From positions 186,001-250,000 of the forward strand of contig JAHCBC010000004.1 in NCBI GenBank assembly GCA_019634595.1: a DNA stretch of 64,000 bases. Reading direction: 5' to 3'. Under the pieces are notes generated by a model. It was not told the DNA's origin and did no database searches. It saw only the letters and a program-made list of their open reading frames with translations. Position numbers and translations under genes: made by a program. Source of the DNA: Akkermansiaceae bacterium (lineage in GTDB: Bacteria > Verrucomicrobiota > Verrucomicrobiia > Verrucomicrobiales > Akkermansiaceae). Every line of letters begins with the position of its first letter. Positions within the stretch are counted from its first letter, which is position 1. This document shows, one piece after another, positions 62,111 to 64,000 of this stretch.

Positions 62111-63652
62111 ATGGTCATCAGGATGACGCCCGAACGCGAACAACAGCTGCTGGACCGCATCGCCCATCTTGAGCGCGAGAACGAACTGCTGCGCCGCAAG
62201 CTCGACCTCGTACTGCGGAAACTCTTCGGCAAAAGCAGCGAGACGCTCGATCCCGCCCAGCTCGAACTCCTGTTGGGCGGCGAAGAAGGCACGCCGCCGG
62301 GAAAATCTCCGGCCTCCCTGGACGCGGGCGCACCGGAGGAGGCCGCATCAAGCGCCGCAAACCCTGATCCGCCTGCCTGCAAGCCGAGGCGGCAGCGGCT
62401 TCCCGACCACCTTCCCATCGTCGAGGAAGTGCTTCTGCCCGAGCCAGTCAAAGCCTGTCCGGATGCCTGGCGCAGGATCGGCGAGGAACACAGCGACCGG
62501 CTCGACTACCAGCCCGGGAAGATCTTCATCCACCGGCTCGTGCGCCCTGTCTTCGTCCGCGTGGCGGATCGTGACGCCGCTCCCGTCACCGCGGCGCTTC
62601 CGCCACGGCTGCAGGATGGGCTGAGCGCCACTCCCGCGCTCATCGCCCACACCCTCGTCTCCAAATACTGCGACCATCTGCCGTTTTACCGGCAGGAGAA
62701 GATCCTCGCCAGCCGCCACGGCGTCCCCATCGGCCGCAACACCTTGTGCCGCTGGGCGGAGCTCGCCGCCTTCTGGCTCCAACCGCTCTACCAGCACATC
62801 CATCGGGACTTGCTGGCCGGGAGCTACCTCCAGGCCGACGAGACTCCCGTCAAATACCTCGCCCCCGGCACCGGCAAAACAGGCCAGGGCTACCTCTGGA
62901 CCCTGCACCGCCCCGGCGGTGGAGATGTCCTCCACCAATGGCATGCCAGCCGTGGCAGCGCCTGCCTGGATGATCTGCTCGGCGGCTTCCGGGGCATCCT
63001 CCAGAGCGATGGCTACCAGGCCTACAACGTCCACGCCGCGAAGCATCCCGGCATCCAGCAGGCCGCCTGCTGGGCGCATGTGAGGAGGAAATTCCACGAA
63101 GCCCTGCAAACCGGACAGCACTCCGCTGCCGGACCGCTCAGGGCCATCGCCCGGCTTTACCTCGTCGAGAAGGATCTGCGCCAGAGCCGTGCCGGACCGG
63201 AACAGCGCACGCTCATCCGCCAGCGGGACAGCCAACCCGTCATCGAACGCCTGCGGGAGGATCTCCTCCGGCTCCGTTCGGATGTATCGGTTTTGCCGAA
63301 AAGCCCGCTGGGCCGTGCCATCGACTACACTCTGACGCTTTGGCCGAAGCTTGTAACCTACCTCATCCACGGGGAGGTCGAGATCGATACCAACCTGACG
63401 GAGAACGCCATCCGTCCGACAGCGGTGGGCAAGAAGAACTGGCTCTTCGTGGGAGGCGAAGGTACCGGGCAGACCAGCGCGATCCTCTACACGTTGCTCG
63501 AAAGCGCGAAACGGCACGGTCACGAACCCTATGCCTACCTGCGGGATGTGCTGGAACGCCTGCCCGCGATGAAGAATTTGGAGATTGATCTTCTTCTGCC
63601 CCGGAACTGGAAGCCCGCAGGAGAACCGGCCATCCTGAACCACATGGCCTGA
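62111..63652 (+). CDS. tnpC: IS66 transposase TnpC (copy 2)
   Basis: This 513-residue transposase has a coiled-coil N-terminus (RIAHLERENELLRRKLDLVL), first Asp in LQADETPVKYLAPG, second Asp in LQSDGYQAYNVH, and Glu in IDTNLTENAIRPTAV, then NWLFVGGEGTGQTSAILYTL. The ATG at 62123 (MTPEREQQ) is an alternative start. It appears functional. Confidence 0.92.
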   Translation: MVIRMTPEREQQLLDRIAHLERENELLRRKLDLVLRKLFGKSSETLDPAQLELLLGGEEGTPPGKSPASLDAGAPEEAASSAANPDPPACKPRRQRLPDHLPIVEEVLLPEPVKACPDAWRRIGEEHSDRLDYQPGKIFIHRLVRPVFVRVADRDAAPVTAALPPRLQDGLSATPALIAHTLVSKYCDHLPFYRQEKILASRHGVPIGRNTLCRWAELAAFWLQPLYQHIHRDLLAGSYLQADETPVKYLAPGTGKTGQGYLWTLHRPGGGDVLHQWHASRGSACLDDLLGGFRGILQSDGYQAYNVHAAKHPGIQQAACWAHVRRKFHEALQTGQHSAAGPLRAIARLYLVEKDLRQSRAGPEQRTLIRQRDSQPVIERLREDLLRLRSDVSVLPKSPLGRAIDYTLTLWPKLVTYLIHGEVEIDTNLTENAIRPTAVGKKNWLFVGGEGTGQTSAILYTLLESAKRHGHEPYAYLRDVLERLPAMKNLEIDLLLPRNWKPAGEPAILNHMA

Positions 63653-63686
63653 ACTCTCAACTGGGGCTGCAAGGAGCGCTTACGCT

Positions 63687-64000
63687 ATGGCACTTACGAC
63701 TACGGTCTTGAAGACCGACGCGCTGGGACGGATCACGCTGTCAAAGGAGCATCGCAAAGCCTTGCTGGATGCGTTCGATGAAAGCGGGCTCAAGGGATTG
63801 GAATTCGCCCGCCTGCACGGCGTCAACTACCAGACCTTCGCCAGCTGGGTTCAGAAGCGTCGGCGTGAACGGGGTCTCTATCCTGTGGAAAAGCCGGCCA
63901 TCAACGAGACGCTGAAACTCACCCTGGCGGAGGTAGATCTGCCGGCTGCCATCGAGCCACCGGGCGCGAAAGACAGAACTCCGGCAGCCCTGGTGGAAAT
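63687..64000 (+). CDS. tnpA: IS66 accessory protein TnpA (copy 3, runs off window)
   Basis: The ATG at 63687 lies 3 bases after the right end of copy 2, so this third element has lost its own left end. The visible 104 residues start MALTTTVLKTDALGRITLSK and carry the HTH RKALLDAFDESGLKGLEFAR, then VNYQTFASWVQKRRRERG. The gene continues past the window end. Confidence 0.85.
   Translation, partial: MALTTTVLKTDALGRITLSKEHRKALLDAFDESGLKGLEFARLHGVNYQTFASWVQKRRRERGLYPVEKPAINETLKLTLAEVDLPAAIEPPGAKDRTPAALVE

Larger units (their letters stand above)
61196..63683 (+). mobile_element. Second IS66-family element
   Basis: The left end GTAAGCGGTAAATCC at 61196 and the right end GCGCTTAC at 63676-63683 bound an element of 2,488 bp with complete tnpA, tnpB and tnpC. 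The 8-base flanks (AATAGTTC and GCTATGGC) do not match, so one side has been rearranged; a third IS66 follows directly. Confidence 0.85.

Overview
The window reads as chromosomal DNA of a verrucomicrobial (PVC-group) bacterium, probably near Luteolibacter or Haloferula. The taxonomic markers are a PVC-type dehydrogenase/HEAT protein, a Planctomycete-type cytochrome c (DUF1549/DUF1553) coupled to a DUF1501 protein, PEP-CTERM sorting tails, Tat-exported esterases, few Shine-Dalgarno sites and high G+C. I ran no database search. Family names rest on motifs visible in the translations and on knowledge of those families.

Layout. (1) 1-13.9 kb is a catabolic region: a partial PVC dehydrogenase, an IS3 remnant, the PSD1/DUF1501 operon, and several secreted hydrolases (a two-module acetyl-xylan-esterase-like protein, a metallophosphoesterase, a CE15-like glucuronoyl esterase, an alpha/beta hydrolase). 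Broken remains of a PEP-CTERM gene and a glycosidase lie between them. (2) 14.1-22.7 kb is a minus-strand cluster unlike its surroundings. In transcription order it holds two membrane proteins (one with a GYF_2 domain), a Rad52-tail-like protein, a PD-(D/E)XK Fe-S nuclease, a lipoprotein, a 49-aa membrane miniprotein, DUF3150, DUF1257, DUF2997, a 76-aa protein, a Ycf46-type AAA ATPase, a WGR-domain ATP-dependent DNA ligase and a 51-aa anchored zinc-finger miniprotein. Most transcription units are separated by a GC-rich hairpin followed by an A/C-rich leader with no Shine-Dalgarno that ends near AACC-ATG. This is the best candidate for an undescribed system. A divergent XRE repressor with a perfect palindromic operator sits at its upstream edge.

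(3) 22.8-27.7 kb is a mobile-element graveyard: IS4 fragments, one IS110, an XRE regulator and an AlpA-like regulator. (4) 27.7-36.6 kb is an integrated element. It begins at a 3' fragment of a tRNA-Leu gene (an att-like scar with the tRNA terminator still next to it) followed by a tyrosine integrase, an excisionase-like protein, a family-A DNA polymerase and several unrecognised proteins. An IS4 element with perfect 21-bp ends sits just after its last gene. (5) 38-45 kb has a Tat-exported esterase, a glycosidase fused to an internal PEP-CTERM signal, IS5-type fragments and an unknown protein. (6) 45.2-47.7 kb is a decayed type I hsdM. (7) 47.7-58.4 kb is a three-gene surface cluster: an outer-membrane barrel, a secreted lectin-like protein and a 2,437-residue RHS/YD protein. 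(8) 58.4-64 kb is a stack of IS66 elements. The first has exact ends and an 8-bp target duplication inside an rve-type transposase gene.

How the parts may work together. Regions 1 and 5 look like polysaccharide and ester catabolism, with export by Sec and Tat. Region 2 combines an annealing-type protein, a nuclease and a ligase with an AAA ATPase, which suggests DNA repair, DNA maintenance or conflict. Region 4 is a self-integrating element that carries its own polymerase.
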